Assembly: GCF_014653695.1 (NCBI RefSeq)
Contig: NZ_BNAR01000002.1
Location: 372,001 to 436,000, forward strand
DNA: 64,000 nucleotides
Source: Lentzea cavernae
GTDB lineage: Bacteria > Actinomycetota > Actinomycetes > Mycobacteriales > Pseudonocardiaceae
Direction of reading: 5' to 3'
The notes beneath the pieces are model-generated. The model did not search any database, was not told the origin of the DNA, and worked only from the letters and a program-made list of their open reading frames with translations. The position numbers and the translations under genes were made by a program. This document shows positions 7,977 through 17,353 of the stretch, piece by piece. Each line of letters opens with the position of its first letter. The stretch's first letter is position 1.

Positions 7977-8550
7977 TCTTGTCGGCGTGGACGTGCGTGC
8001 GCACCCCCTGGGGGTCGAACAGGATCAGCAGTTCGACCGCGCCGCCGTCCGCGCTGCCCAGCCAGTGGGGTTTCGCGGTGTCGAACTCGGCGGCCTCACC
8101 GGGCGGCAGCGTCAGGTCGAGGTCGTCGAGCACCAGTCGCAACCGTCCGTTCAGGACGTAGAGCCACTCGAACCCGTCGTGCGTCTTCAGAGCGGGCTCC
8201 AGCGGTTCCGGCACCGCCGGGATGAGCATCTTGAACGACTGCACCCCGCCCGGCCGCCGCGACAACGGCACGAACGTCATGCCGTACTTGTGGATCGGCT
8301 TGAGGTGGATGCGCGGGTCGCCGGTCCGCGGGGCGCCGACGAGGTCGTCCAGCGGCACGTCGTAGACGCGTGACAACGGCAGCAGCAGTTCCAGGGTCGC
8401 CCGGCGCTGCCCGCTCTCCAGCCGCGACAACGTGCTCTCGGAGATTCCGGTGGTCGTCGCGAGGTCGGCGAGGGTGATGCCGCGGTGCCGTCGCAACGTC
8501 CGCAGCCGCGCGCCCACCCCGTCGAGGACCTCTTCGGTTTCACGGTTCAC
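7963..8550 (-). CDS. XRE-family regulator with C-terminal cupin domain
   Basis: A 195-residue protein: HTH_3 at about 12-67 (LRTLRRHRGITLADLATTTG, SESTLSRLESGQR) and a cupin sensor at about 110-188. Such HTH-cupin proteins bind small ligands in the barrel and control adjacent catabolic or transport genes. The GTG at 8548-8550 is preceded by AAGG, which lies inside an inverted repeat (8560-8576), consistent with autoregulation. The divergent neighbour is the hydrolase lipoprotein gene. Confidence 0.9.
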   Translation of the reverse strand: MNRETEEVLDGVGARLRTLRRHRGITLADLATTTGISESTLSRLESGQRRATLELLLPLSRVYDVPLDDLVGAPRTGDPRIHLKPIHKYGMTFVPLSRRPGGVQSFKMLIPAVPEPLEPALKTHDGFEWLYVLNGRLRLVLDDLDLTLPPGEAAEFDTAKPHWLGSADGGAVELLILFDPQGVRTHVHADKITSG

Positions 8551-8559
8551 CAGGCCGAC

Positions 8560-8576
8560 CTTGCCACACCGGCAAG
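8560..8576. promoter_or_regulatory. Perfect inverted repeat between XRE-cupin and hydrolase genes
   Basis: CTTGCC-ACACC-GGCAAG: six-base arms and a five-base spacer, placed in the 68-bp divergent gap and overlapping the regulator's ribosome-binding site. It is a good candidate for the regulator's own operator. Confidence 0.5.
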
Positions 8577-8618
8577 TTTTCGTGCCAGATCCAGCAACCA
8601 GAGCCCACGCTGGCGACC

Positions 8619-9578
8619 ATGAAACGCCTCATGATCGCCCTGCTGCTCATGATCACGGCTTGTTCCACGCCGCCGCCGGCGGAGACGGAGCCCCACACCG
8701 CGATCACCCAGAACGACCCGGTCTTCCAGAAGACGTTCCGCCACGAGTTCGCCGACGTCGACGGCCTGCGGATGCACTACGTGAAGGGCGGCAGCGGCAG
8801 CCCGGTCGTGCTGGTCCACGGCTGGCCGCAGACCTGGTACGGCTGGTGGCCGATCATGCCCGCGCTCGCCGAACGCCACACCGTCTACGCACTCGACCTG
8901 CCCGGCCTCGGCGACAGCACCGGCACGCCGAAGAGCTACGACAAGGCCGCGCTCGCACGGCACGTCCACGCGCTGACCAGCGAGCTGGGCCTCCAGAACG
9001 CGTCGATCGTCGGCCACGACCTCGGCGCCGCGGTCGCGTTCCAGTACGCCAGCCAGTTCCCGCAGGACACCGCACGCCTGGGCTACCTCGACCTGCCACT
9101 GCCGGGCCCGGCGATCGACGCGCGCACCTACCGCGGCCTGAGCTGGCACATCGCGTTCCACTCGCAGCCCCGGGTACCCGAGGCGGTGGTGCAGAACGAC
9201 GTCCGCGACTACCTGGAGCTCTTCTACCCCCAGGTCTCCTACCAGGGCAGCGCTTTCGGCGGCACGTCCACGAAGTCCCCGTTCGCGGACGACGAGATCG
9301 ACGAGTACGCCCGCACCTACGGCAAGACTCTGAAGAACGGCTTCGAGCTGTACCGCGCCCTGGACCAGGACGTCCGCGACACCGAAGCGGCACGGCCGGT
9401 GCAGGCGCCGACCCTGGTCATGGCCGCGGAGGGTCAGGCCGAGGCGATCAAGGGCACGGTGGCCCCGCGGGCGACGAACGTCGTGGGCGCGCTCGACGTC
9501 CCGAAGGCAGGGCACTGGCTCGTCGAGGAGAACCCGGAGTTCGTCGCCGCGGAGCTGCTGAGGTTCCTCAGTTCATGA
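8619..9578 (+). CDS. Epoxide-hydrolase-like alpha/beta hydrolase, putative lipoprotein
   Basis: A 319-residue protein with a lipoprotein signal (MKRLMIALLLMITAC, lipobox Cys15), so probably anchored outside the membrane. The hydrolase core has the oxyanion motif HGWP at 67-70, nucleophile D134 in VGHDLGAAVA (Asp rather than Ser, as in epoxide hydrolases and haloalkane dehalogenases) and a late His about residue 299 (AGHW). A lid domain lies between. Expected chemistry is hydrolysis of an epoxide or related electrophile through an alkyl-enzyme ester; the substrate is unknown. It is divergent from the XRE-cupin regulator and overlaps the convergent amidase by 11 bp. Confidence 0.85.
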   Translation: MKRLMIALLLMITACSTPPPAETEPHTAITQNDPVFQKTFRHEFADVDGLRMHYVKGGSGSPVVLVHGWPQTWYGWWPIMPALAERHTVYALDLPGLGDSTGTPKSYDKAALARHVHALTSELGLQNASIVGHDLGAAVAFQYASQFPQDTARLGYLDLPLPGPAIDARTYRGLSWHIAFHSQPRVPEAVVQNDVRDYLELFYPQVSYQGSAFGGTSTKSPFADDEIDEYARTYGKTLKNGFELYRALDQDVRDTEAARPVQAPTLVMAAEGQAEAIKGTVAPRATNVVGALDVPKAGHWLVEENPEFVAAELLRFLSS

Positions 9579-11040
9579 CCGGGAACCGGTCGGACCACGG
9601 CAGCGCCTCCTCCAGCTGCGCCGCGAGCTTGATCAGCAACGCCTCCCCCGCGAGCGGCGCGACGAACTGGACGCCGAGCGGCAACCCGTCCGCCGTCCAG
9701 TGCAGCGGCAGGGACAGCGCGGGCCGGCCGGTGATGTTCGCGAGCTGCGTGTACGGCACCCAGCCGAGGTTGTCGTTGATCATGTCGTCGACGATCTTCG
9801 TGTGCTTGAGGAACCGGGCCGTGCCGGTCCTGAGCAACGCGTCGGTGGCCCGCTGCAGCGACACCGGCAGGTCGAACTGGCCGACCTTCGGCGGCGGGGT
9901 CGCCAGCGACGGCGTCAGCAGCAGGTCGTACGACTCGAAGCAGGTGCTCAGCCGGCGGGTGTGCTCGTGCCGCCGCTGCACCGCGTCCACGTAGTCGACG
10001 CTGCTCGTGGCCCGCCCCAGGGCGGCCATGAGCAGCGTGTCGCGTTCGAACGCGATGTCCGGCGCCCCGGTGAGGCGCTTGGCGTCGGCGACCTTCCACG
10101 CGAGGTTCACGAACCACGTCAGCAGGAAGTCCTTGGCCAGCGCGGCGTCGTCGAACGGCGCCTGCGGCAGTTCCTCGACGTGGTGGCCGAGTTCGGTGAG
10201 CACGCGGACGGCGGACGCGACGGCCGCGACCGCCTCGGGGTGCGGGTTCGGGTTGATCGCCGACGGCACCCGCACGCCTATCCGCAGCCTGCCCGGCGCC
10301 TGCCCGACGAAGGAGGCGAACGGCTCCGCGGGCAGCGCGGGCGAGTAGGGCCCGGCGGGCTCACCGCCGCAGATGACGTCGAGCATCGCGGCCGTGTCGC
10401 GGACCGTGCGCGACACGACTCCCTGCACCGCCGCGCCGTGCATCATCTCGGCGGTCTCCGGGCCGAACGGCGTGAGCCCCCGCCCCGGCTTCAGCCCGAC
10501 CAGCCCGCAGCAGGCGGCCGGGATCCGGGTCGAGCCGCCGCCGTCGTTGGCTCCCGCGCACGGCACGATCCCGGCGGCAACCGCGGCGGCCGACCCGCCC
10601 GACGAGCCACCGGGTGTGCGCGTCAGGTCCCACGGGTTGCGCGCGGGACCCCAGGTGGTGGACTCGCTGATCGCCTTCGCGCCGAACTCCGGCAGGTTGG
10701 TCTTGCCGAAGATCACCAGGCCCGCGTCGATCCAGCGCTGCACGACGGTGGAGTGCGCGGCGACCTTGTGCGCCTTGAGCGACCGCGAGCCGTTCGAGGT
10801 CGGCAGGCCCGCGTAGTCCTGGCCGAGGTCCTTGATCAGGAACGGCACGCCCGCGAACGGACCGGTGAGGTCGTCGCCCGGCTCGGCGGGGACGTCCCTG
10901 ACGATCGCGTTCAGGCGGGGGTTCACCTCGGCGGCGCGCTGTCGTGCCGTCTCGAGGAGTTCGGCCGCGGACACCTGCCTGTCCGCGACGAGCCGGGCCA
11001 GCCCGGTGGCGTCGTACTTCCGGTACTCGTCGAAGTCCAC
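9568..11040 (-). CDS. Amidase (amidase signature family)
   Basis: A 490-residue amidase-signature enzyme with the Ser-cisSer-Lys triad visible: K70 (FLIKDLG), the Gly/Ser loop GGSSGGS with S146/S147, and nucleophile S170 in DGGGSTR. It hydrolyses a C-N amide bond, probably in the cytoplasm as no signal peptide is seen. The GTG start at 11038-11040 lies 4 bp after the upstream hydrolase stop. It forms a short operon with that hydrolase, a second amidase and a TetR regulator. The substrate (aliphatic, aryl or peptide amide) is not predictable. Confidence 0.9.
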   Translation of the reverse strand: MDFDEYRKYDATGLARLVADRQVSAAELLETARQRAAEVNPRLNAIVRDVPAEPGDDLTGPFAGVPFLIKDLGQDYAGLPTSNGSRSLKAHKVAAHSTVVQRWIDAGLVIFGKTNLPEFGAKAISESTTWGPARNPWDLTRTPGGSSGGSAAAVAAGIVPCAGANDGGGSTRIPAACCGLVGLKPGRGLTPFGPETAEMMHGAAVQGVVSRTVRDTAAMLDVICGGEPAGPYSPALPAEPFASFVGQAPGRLRIGVRVPSAINPNPHPEAVAAVASAVRVLTELGHHVEELPQAPFDDAALAKDFLLTWFVNLAWKVADAKRLTGAPDIAFERDTLLMAALGRATSSVDYVDAVQRRHEHTRRLSTCFESYDLLLTPSLATPPPKVGQFDLPVSLQRATDALLRTGTARFLKHTKIVDDMINDNLGWVPYTQLANITGRPALSLPLHWTADGLPLGVQFVAPLAGEALLIKLAAQLEEALPWSDRFPVMN

Positions 11041-11044
11041 GCGC

Positions 11045-11896
11045 TCAAACTAGCCGCTCGGTCACCTCGAAGACGGTGTCGCGCACGATCGCCGGCGATT
11101 CCTGCGGGATGAGGTGGCCCGCGCCCTCGACGACGATCATCTTCCCCTGCGGGACGGCGTCCATCAGGTCCGCCGCCCACTGGTTGAACCTCGGGCGCCA
11201 CCGGGCCATCCCGCGCTCGACCAGCCCCGCCTGCAGGCAGACCGTCGGCACGTCCGGCGTGCCCTTCTCCTGCAACCGGCGCAGCACGGGCAGGGCCGCC
11301 TCGATCTGCAGCGCCTCCCGGCTGCCCGCCTTCATGGCCCGCGCGGTGGTGTGGTCGGCCGTCATGACCTCGACGTCGGCCGCGGAGATCTCCGGGGAGA
11401 CGCCGTTGCGGAACGTCTGCCGCCTGATCAGCCCCTTGCCGCCCAGACGTGCCACCAACGCCATGAGGGTGAAGAACCTCGCGGCCACCTTGGCGTTCCG
11501 CGTGGACATGATCTCGGCGAGGGTGGCGTCCACGAACACCATTCCGGCCACGCGCCGCGGGTGCCGGTCGGCGAAGACGCGGATGATCGGCCCGCCCCAG
11601 CTGTGCCCGACGAGCACCACCGGTCCGGTCTCGCCGAGCGCGTCGAGCAACGCCGTCAGGTCGTCGGCGATCCGGTCGAGCGTGCGGTCGTGCGGGTCGA
11701 CGTCGCTGCCGCCGTAGCCCGCGCGGTCGTAGGACAGCGTGCGGTAGCGGGCGCTCACCTCGCGCTGGGTGTGGATCCAGGACGAGCCGGGCGCGCTCAT
11801 CCCGGCCTCGAAGACGACCAGCGGCCCGGGCCCGGCGCCCGCGGTGACGGCGCGGATCGCCCGCCCGTCCGGCAGGGTGACGCTCTTCTCCTGCAT
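11045..11896 (-). CDS. Alpha/beta hydrolase
   Basis: A 283-residue serine hydrolase with nucleophile elbow GHSWGG (S99), preceding SYDRAGYGGSD and a late GAGHLIPQESP that supplies the catalytic His. Start ATG at 11894-11896 was chosen because GAAGGG lies upstream, immediately after the amidase stop 11 bp away. Longer in-frame starts would run deep into the amidase gene. No signal peptide. Probably an ester, lactone or C-C hydrolase working with the flanking amidases. Confidence 0.85.
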   Translation of the reverse strand: MQEKSVTLPDGRAIRAVTAGAGPGPLVVFEAGMSAPGSSWIHTQREVSARYRTLSYDRAGYGGSDVDPHDRTLDRIADDLTALLDALGETGPVVLVGHSWGGPIIRVFADRHPRRVAGMVFVDATLAEIMSTRNAKVAARFFTLMALVARLGGKGLIRRQTFRNGVSPEISAADVEVMTADHTTARAMKAGSREALQIEAALPVLRRLQEKGTPDVPTVCLQAGLVERGMARWRPRFNQWAADLMDAVPQGKMIVVEGAGHLIPQESPAIVRDTVFEVTERLV

Positions 11897-11907
11897 CGGC
11901 GCGCCCT

Positions 11908-13305
11908 TCAGTGGTGCCAGCTCGGCGGGTGGAGCTCGTTCCACAGCGCCGCGCTTTCCAGCTGTGCGGCGAGGGCGAGGAGTTCGGCGTCGCCGCGGTG
12001 GCGGCCCACGAGGTGCACTCCGTGCGGCAGCCCTTCGCAGTCCACATGGGACGGGAGGGAGATCGCGGGCACTCCGGCCAGGTTGGCCCACGGCGTGTGG
12101 CACGACCACTTCAGCATCAGATCGGCTTCGTCACCGTCGTAGTGGCCGATCGGGACCGGGGCGCCGTTGGTCGTGGGAGTGAGCACGGCGTCGTAGTCGT
12201 CGACCTCGCTCAGGAACGTGCTGGCGTAGCGGGCGAGCAGTGCTTGCGCCGTCACGACGTCGTTGGCGGACAACGTCTCGTTGACGTCGAGCAGGTGCCG
12301 TGAGTAAGGCCGCAGCAGGTGGGTTCGTTCCGGCGGCACCATCATCCGCACCACGGCGCCCACCTGGTAGGCGAACCAGGTCAGGATCGCGCGGCTCACG
12401 GGCTCGTCGTAGCGGGCGGGCAAAGGGATCTCGCACACCTCGTGGCCCAGCCGGGTCAGCACGTCCGCGGTGCGCCGCACGACCAGTTCCGCCTGCGGGT
12501 CGGCGTGCTCCTCGGTGCCGGTGTCGGTCCACAGCGCGATCCTGAGCGGCCGGTCCAGGTGCAGCGCGGTGCTGAAGGGGCCGCCGGGACGCCAGCCGTA
12601 CAGGTCGCCGGGCGCGGGTGACGCCATCACGTCCAGCAGCAGTGCCGCGTCCCTCACGGTTCTCGCGATCGGGCCCTCGGTGCTCGCGGAGAGGAACGAC
12701 GTGGCGGGCGCCGGGCTCACCAGGCCGCGGCTGGGCTTCATCCCGACGAGGTGGCAGGTCGCCGCGGGCGTGCGGATCGACCCCGCGCCGTCGCTGGCGT
12801 GGGCCACCGGCAGCAGGCCCGCCGCCACCGCCGTGGCCGCGCCTCCGCTGGACCCGCTCGAGTACCTCGCCGGGGCGTACGGGGTCACGGCCGGTGCCGG
12901 GGTGACGTCGTTCTCGGTGTAGCAGGTGGCGCCGAACTCCGACGCGTTCGTCTTGCCCAGCACGACCGCGCCCGCCCGCCTCAGCAGCCCGACCGTCCAG
13001 GAGTCCTCGGACGGCACGAACTCCGCCATCGCCGCCGACCCGAACGTCGTGCGGATCCCCGCAGTGGCCGCGAGGTCCTTGATGCCCAGGGGCAGTCCCA
13101 GCAACGGTTCCCGGTCGCCTGCGGCCAGTCGTTCGTCGGCTTTCGCCGCCTCGTCGAGCGCGTTCTCGTTCACCGTCACGAACGCGCCGAGCGCGGCGTG
13201 CCGTTCGATGCGCGCCAGGTAGTGCTCGGTCAGCTCCCGCGAACTGATCTCCTTGGCTTGCAACGCTTCCAACTGCTGGGCCGCCGTGAGTTCGTGCGGG
13301 TTCAC
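11908..13305 (-). CDS. Amidase (amidase signature family), second copy
   Basis: A 465-residue amidase-signature enzyme. The triad residues are K76 (GIKDL), the loop SSGSSGGAA with S152/S153, and nucleophile S176 in SDGAGSIRTP. It is only distantly similar to the amidase at 9568-11040, so the pair likely have different substrates. The start GTG at 13303-13305 overlaps the TetR stop (GTGA), which fixes the start and indicates cotranscription with the regulator. Confidence 0.9.
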   Translation of the reverse strand: MNPHELTAAQQLEALQAKEISSRELTEHYLARIERHAALGAFVTVNENALDEAAKADERLAAGDREPLLGLPLGIKDLAATAGIRTTFGSAAMAEFVPSEDSWTVGLLRRAGAVVLGKTNASEFGATCYTENDVTPAPAVTPYAPARYSSGSSGGAATAVAAGLLPVAHASDGAGSIRTPAATCHLVGMKPSRGLVSPAPATSFLSASTEGPIARTVRDAALLLDVMASPAPGDLYGWRPGGPFSTALHLDRPLRIALWTDTGTEEHADPQAELVVRRTADVLTRLGHEVCEIPLPARYDEPVSRAILTWFAYQVGAVVRMMVPPERTHLLRPYSRHLLDVNETLSANDVVTAQALLARYASTFLSEVDDYDAVLTPTTNGAPVPIGHYDGDEADLMLKWSCHTPWANLAGVPAISLPSHVDCEGLPHGVHLVGRHRGDAELLALAAQLESAALWNELHPPSWHH

Positions 13306-13877
13306 GGTTTCACGGACGTTCCGGTGAGCAGCCGGTGCACCGACCACGTCACCACGTCGAGCTCCTCCGGGGTCAGCGGCCCGCCCCCGAACATCCGCCG
13401 GTGCATCAGCGGGCCTTCGAGCAGGTTGCCGACGAACGGCAGCTCCGGCACCTCGGCGATCTCACCACGCCGCACCGCCCGCGCGATCGCGTCGACCAGC
13501 GGCTGCGACCGGCGCGAGACCAGCGCGCGGAACGTCCGCCCGGCCTCGCCGTCCCCGCGCAGGTCGGCCAGGAAACCGACCAGGCCGTCGTTCCACGGCT
13601 CGTTCCAGGCCCCGGCCAGGTCCTGCGCGAACGCCCTGAGATCGCCGTGCAGCGTGCCTGTGTCGGGGTCGGGCACCGGCGGCAGGTAGGTGTCGAGCAC
13701 GTCCGCCACCAGCCGCACCTTGCTGCGCCACCGCCGGTAGACGTCGGTCCTGTGCGCACCGGCCTGGGCCGCGACCTGCGTCAACGTGAGCGCGTCGTAG
13801 CCGTTCGAGGTCAGCAGCGACCACGCCGTCGCCAGCAACCGCTGTTCGAGATCGGGATCCCGCGGACGCCCCGCCAC
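13302..13877 (-). CDS. TetR/AcrR-family transcriptional regulator
   Basis: A 191-residue regulator: N-terminal TetR helix-turn-helix (about 10-55; LTLTQVAAQAGAHRTDVYRRW) and a C-terminal ligand-binding domain. Start GTG at 13875-13877 has GGAGGG six bases upstream, preferred over upstream TTG codons. It is the first gene of the amidase-hydrolase-amidase operon and an imperfect palindrome lies just upstream, so autoregulation with induction by an amide-type substrate is a reasonable inference. Confidence 0.88.
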   Translation of the reverse strand: MAGRPRDPDLEQRLLATAWSLLTSNGYDALTLTQVAAQAGAHRTDVYRRWRSKVRLVADVLDTYLPPVPDPDTGTLHGDLRAFAQDLAGAWNEPWNDGLVGFLADLRGDGEAGRTFRALVSRRSQPLVDAIARAVRRGEIAEVPELPFVGNLLEGPLMHRRMFGGGPLTPEELDVVTWSVHRLLTGTSVKP

Positions 13878-13894
13878 CGGCAGCCCTCCAATTC

Positions 13895-13909
13895 GCAACA
13901 AGTTGTAGC
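13895..13909. promoter_or_regulatory. TetR operator candidate
   Basis: GCAACAAGTTGTAGC, a 15-bp palindrome with one mismatched pair, 18 bp upstream of the TetR gene start and inside the promoter region of the amidase operon. Confidence 0.45.
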
Positions 13910-13944
13910 GATACCGTAGGCGGCCGATCGCGCGTCCACAAGGG

Positions 13945-14877
13945 TCAGCGGCTCACCTCGGCGACGCCCGCGAAGTCGCGCATCGCCGCCTCCACCCCCA
14001 CGTCCAGCGCGTCCTGCATCACCCGCGGCCGCCGTTCGGTCCGCCCGATCACCGCGCTCCCGATGGGCGGCCGGATCTGCAGGCACGCGGGGTGCGACGC
14101 GAGCAGCTCCTCGTCCTGCGCCCGGATCGCCTCCCGGCCCAGCCAGTTCGCCACGACCCCCGGCGCGTGCCGGGCGAACCAGCGCGACAGCACCATCCGC
14201 TCCCCGCGCGACGGCGGCACCCCCAGGAACTCGTCCTCGCGCCGCGTCCGCAACGCCACGACGTGCGTCGCCTTCTGCTCCAGCGCCGTGCGGATCGGGA
14301 TCGTCTCGCTCAGCCCCGCGTCGACGTACGGGCGGCCGTCGATCACCACCGGATCGCCCGCGAGGAACGGCATGGCGGCCGACGCCCGCAGCGCGGTCTG
14401 CAGGCTCAACGTGTCGCGCACGTACCCGTGCAGGTCGGCCGCCTCGCCGGTCAGCCCGTCCGTGGCCATCGGGTGGAACTCCACGGGGTTGTCCACGACC
14501 TCCTGGAACCCCATCGGGTGCACCTGGGTGTAGATCGTGTGCACGAGGTGGTGGGTGTCCACGACCGGGCGGCGGGTGAACGCGCGCCGCGGGTTGATCG
14601 TGGTGCGCATGACCGCGGGGTCCCACCAGGCGTGCTTGCTGTGGTCGGCGCGGCCGCACAGCAGCCAGGCCGCGTTCAACGACCCCGCCGAGCTGCCGTA
14701 GACGGCGTCGAAGAGCGGCAGCAGGCCCAGCCGTTCGATCGCGACGGTCATGCCGCTGGAGTAGACGCCGCGCGAGCTGCCGCCTTCGACCAGCAACACC
14801 AGGCGGGCGTCGTCGTCCCGTTGCCCTGGAACGCTGTGCCGTTGCCTGCGTTCGCGCAGCAACTCGAGAACGGTCAC
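13945..14877 (-). CDS. Patatin-like phospholipase
   Basis: A 310-residue patatin-fold acyl hydrolase with the Ser-Asp dyad: oxyanion motif GGSSRG (32-37), nucleophile S63 in GSSAG, and D186 in VDAGLSE. It would hydrolyse acyl esters of phospholipids or other lipids. No signal peptide is obvious. Start GTG at 14875-14877 follows TAGGAG at good spacing. It lies downstream of the DUF4265 gene on the same strand (50-bp gap) and upstream of TetR. Confidence 0.9.
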   Translation of the reverse strand: MTVLELLRERRQRHSVPGQRDDDARLVLLVEGGSSRGVYSSGMTVAIERLGLLPLFDAVYGSSAGSLNAAWLLCGRADHSKHAWWDPAVMRTTINPRRAFTRRPVVDTHHLVHTIYTQVHPMGFQEVVDNPVEFHPMATDGLTGEAADLHGYVRDTLSLQTALRASAAMPFLAGDPVVIDGRPYVDAGLSETIPIRTALEQKATHVVALRTRREDEFLGVPPSRGERMVLSRWFARHAPGVVANWLGREAIRAQDEELLASHPACLQIRPPIGSAVIGRTERRPRVMQDALDVGVEAAMRDFAGVAEVSR

Positions 14878-14927
14878 GTCTGCTCCTACAGATCCGCCGG
14901 CGGGTACCACCGTTCTACCCGGATCCA

Positions 14928-15470
14928 TCACTCCGGCGGCGCCTCGGGCCAGACATGGGGCCAGGGGCTGGTCGGCGGCTTGAACGGCACGGTCTCCGAC
15001 CACTCCCAGAAGGCGAGCCCGCGGTCGACGTACCCGCCGATGCACTCGATCACCGGGGCGATCTGCTCCGTGGTCACGTTGATCGCGACGTTGCCCCACC
15101 CGTTCCACTCGAAGAGCAGGCCGAGTGCGGACGCCCTGCCGTCGACCTCCTCGCGGAACGTCGCGGCCGTCCCGTCGTGCTCCGCCGACGGCGCCAGCAA
15201 GACGCGCAGGGTCCTGTTGCCCTTCCTGCGCACGACGCGCTCGACCATCATCGTCATGCCGAGTCCCACCTCGTCGCCGAACGAGAAGCCATACGCCCTG
15301 AGCGGGACGCACCGGACCTCGAACACCTCCAGCCCTTCGACAGGAGCGACCACCAGTTGCTCGAAGAACCCCGGCTCTCCGAACGGCGCCAGGTCCACGA
15401 GCACCGCACCGCTCCGTTCGCACCGGCCCACCGGGTCGTCGTGCCCGATGTAAACGGGTTCAGCAGTCAT
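14928..15470 (-). CDS. DUF4265 domain-containing protein
   Basis: A 180-residue soluble protein fitting the DUF4265 pattern: a short alpha/beta region with charged strands, SFGDEVGL, then RTLRVLLA and a late WNGWGNVAINV. Function is unknown; the family is scattered through actinomycete genomes and often lies in toxin-immunity or signalling neighbourhoods. Start ATG at 15468-15470; a GTG at 15479 is possible. It is divergent from the ABC-F leader and attenuator region. Confidence 0.7.
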   Translation of the reverse strand: MTAEPVYIGHDDPVGRCERSGAVLVDLAPFGEPGFFEQLVVAPVEGLEVFEVRCVPLRAYGFSFGDEVGLGMTMMVERVVRRKGNRTLRVLLAPSAEHDGTAATFREEVDGRASALGLLFEWNGWGNVAINVTTEQIAPVIECIGGYVDRGLAFWEWSETVPFKPPTSPWPHVWPEAPPE

Positions 15471-15612
15471 CGATCCCACGCTCCACTCCCCTTGAAGACG
15501 ATCAGATGTTGCCAGCACCACAGGCGCCTTGGTGAGGGATCTCGACTGCGAACTCCGCGGGCCGCTGCTACCGTGGAGAGCGAGATCAATCCGCTCAATC
15601 GAGGAGCCCGGC

Positions 15613-15645
15613 GTGCTGGTGGGTGAAGACGACATCTCAGGGTGA
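15613..15645 (+). CDS. Leader peptide (10 aa) of the ABC-F operon
   Basis: A short reading frame GTG...TGA encoding MLVGEDDISG, preceded by GAGGAG eight bases upstream. Its last codons and stop lie inside the first hairpin of the downstream leader, before an intrinsic-terminator-like hairpin. This is the architecture used in ribosome-mediated attenuation of ABC-F resistance genes, where an antibiotic-stalled ribosome on the leader frees the downstream gene. Confidence 0.65.
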   Translation: MLVGEDDISG

Positions 15646-15700
15646 GCCCTGGATGTGACAGGCCATCTCTCGCGATGGCCGTTTCGTCGTCCCCTTTTTC
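15638..15700 (+). terminator. Attenuator leader (two hairpins and T tract) before ABC-F genes
   Basis: Hairpin 1 is CAGGG-TGAG-CCCTG (15638-15651) and contains the leader stop codon. Hairpin 2, GGCCATCTCTCGCGATGGCC (15661-15680), has a perfect 7-bp stem and is followed by a pyrimidine-rich run ending TTTTT (15681-15700), as in an intrinsic terminator. CCTG (15648-15651) can also pair with CAGG (15659-15662), offering a competing fold that would disturb the terminator stem. The first ABC-F ATG lies at 15751. Confidence 0.6.
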
Positions 15701-15750
15701 CACACGTGCGGAGCAGTTCCGCGCGCGGCACATCCCGAGGTCTCACACCC

Positions 15751-17353
15751 ATGTCCGACGCATTCATCGTCGTGTCGTCCCTGTCCTTCTCCTGGCCGGA
15801 CGACACCCCCGTGTTCGACGGCCTGTCCGTCTCGGTGCCCGGCGGGCGCACCGGTCTCGTCGCCCCCAACGGCGCCGGGAAGTCGACGCTGCTCAAGCTG
15901 ATCGCGGGCGCTCTCGAACCCTCGGACGGCAGCGTGTCCGTCGAGGGCGTCCTCGGCTACCTGCCCCAGGACCTGCCGCTCACCGCCGGGCTGACCGTGG
16001 CCCAGGTGCTCGGGGTCGCGGACGTGCTGCGCGCCATCGCGGCCGTCGAGTCCGGTGACGTCGGCGAGGAGCACTTCACCACCATCGGCACCGACTGGGA
16101 CCTCGAGGAGCGCACGCGCGCGCAGCTCGACCGGCTCGGGCTCGGTGATCTTGCCCTGGACCGGGTGCTCGGCACGCTGAGCGGCGGGCAGGTCATCTCG
16201 CTGGGGCTCGCGGCGCAGTTGCTGAAGCAGCCCGACGTGCTGCTGCTGGACGAGCCGACCAACAACCTCGACGCCGACGCACGGCACCGGCTCCACGACG
16301 TGCTGGACGACTGGCGCGGGTGCCTGCTGGTGGTGAGCCACGACCGGGCGTTGCTCGACCGGATGGACCGGATCGCGGAGCTCGACGGCGGCGAGGTGCG
16401 GTTCTACGGCGGGAACTTCAGCGCCTACGAGGAGGCGGTGTCCGCCGAGCGCGAGGTGGCGGAGAAGAACATCCGCAGCGCCGAGCAGGAGGTCAAGCGC
16501 GAGAAGCGGGAGATGCAGCAGGCGCGCGAACGTGCCGCGCGCCGTGCGTCCAACGCGCAGCGCAACCTCGGCAACGCCGGGCTGCCGAGGATCTTCGCGG
16601 GCAACATGAAGCGCAACGCGGAGGTGTCCGCGGCCAAGGCGGACGGCACGCACGCGGCGCGGCTCGGTGCCGCGAAGTCCAAGCTGGACCAGGCCGAGCG
16701 GGCGTTGAAGGACGAGCAGAAGATCAGCCTGGAGCTGCCGCAGACCGCGGTCCCTGCCGGGCGCACGTTGTTCCTCGGGTCGGACATCCGGGTGCGGGAG
16801 TTGTTCTCCGGCCTGGACTTCGCGATCAGGGGGCCGGAACGGATCGCCCTGTCCGCGCCGAACGGGGCCGGCAAGTCGACGTTGCTGCGCGTGGTCGACG
16901 GGTCGCTGGAGCCGGACAGCGGTGAGGTGAAGCGCGCCGACGGCCGGATCGCGTACCTGTCGCAGCGGCTCGACCTGCTCGACGACTCCCGCACGGTGGC
17001 GGAGAACCTGGCCGCGGCCGCGCCGGCCATGCCGCCCGCCGAGCGGATGAACCTGTTGGCGCGCTTCCTGTTCCGCGGCGCCCGCGCGCACCTGCCGGTC
17101 GGGGTGCTGTCCGGCGGGGAACGGCTGCGGGCGACGCTGGCGTGCGTCCTGTTCGCCGAGCCCGCGCCGCAACTGCTGTTGCTGGACGAACCGACGAACA
17201 ACCTCGACCTGGTCAGCGCCGGGCAGCTGGAGAGCGCGCTCAACGCGTACCGGGGCGCGTTCGTCGTCGTGAGCCACGACGAGCGGTTCCTGAGCGAGGT
17301 GAGGATCGACCGCTGGCTGCACCTCGACGGCGGCAAGCTGCTGGAGGCCGCGC

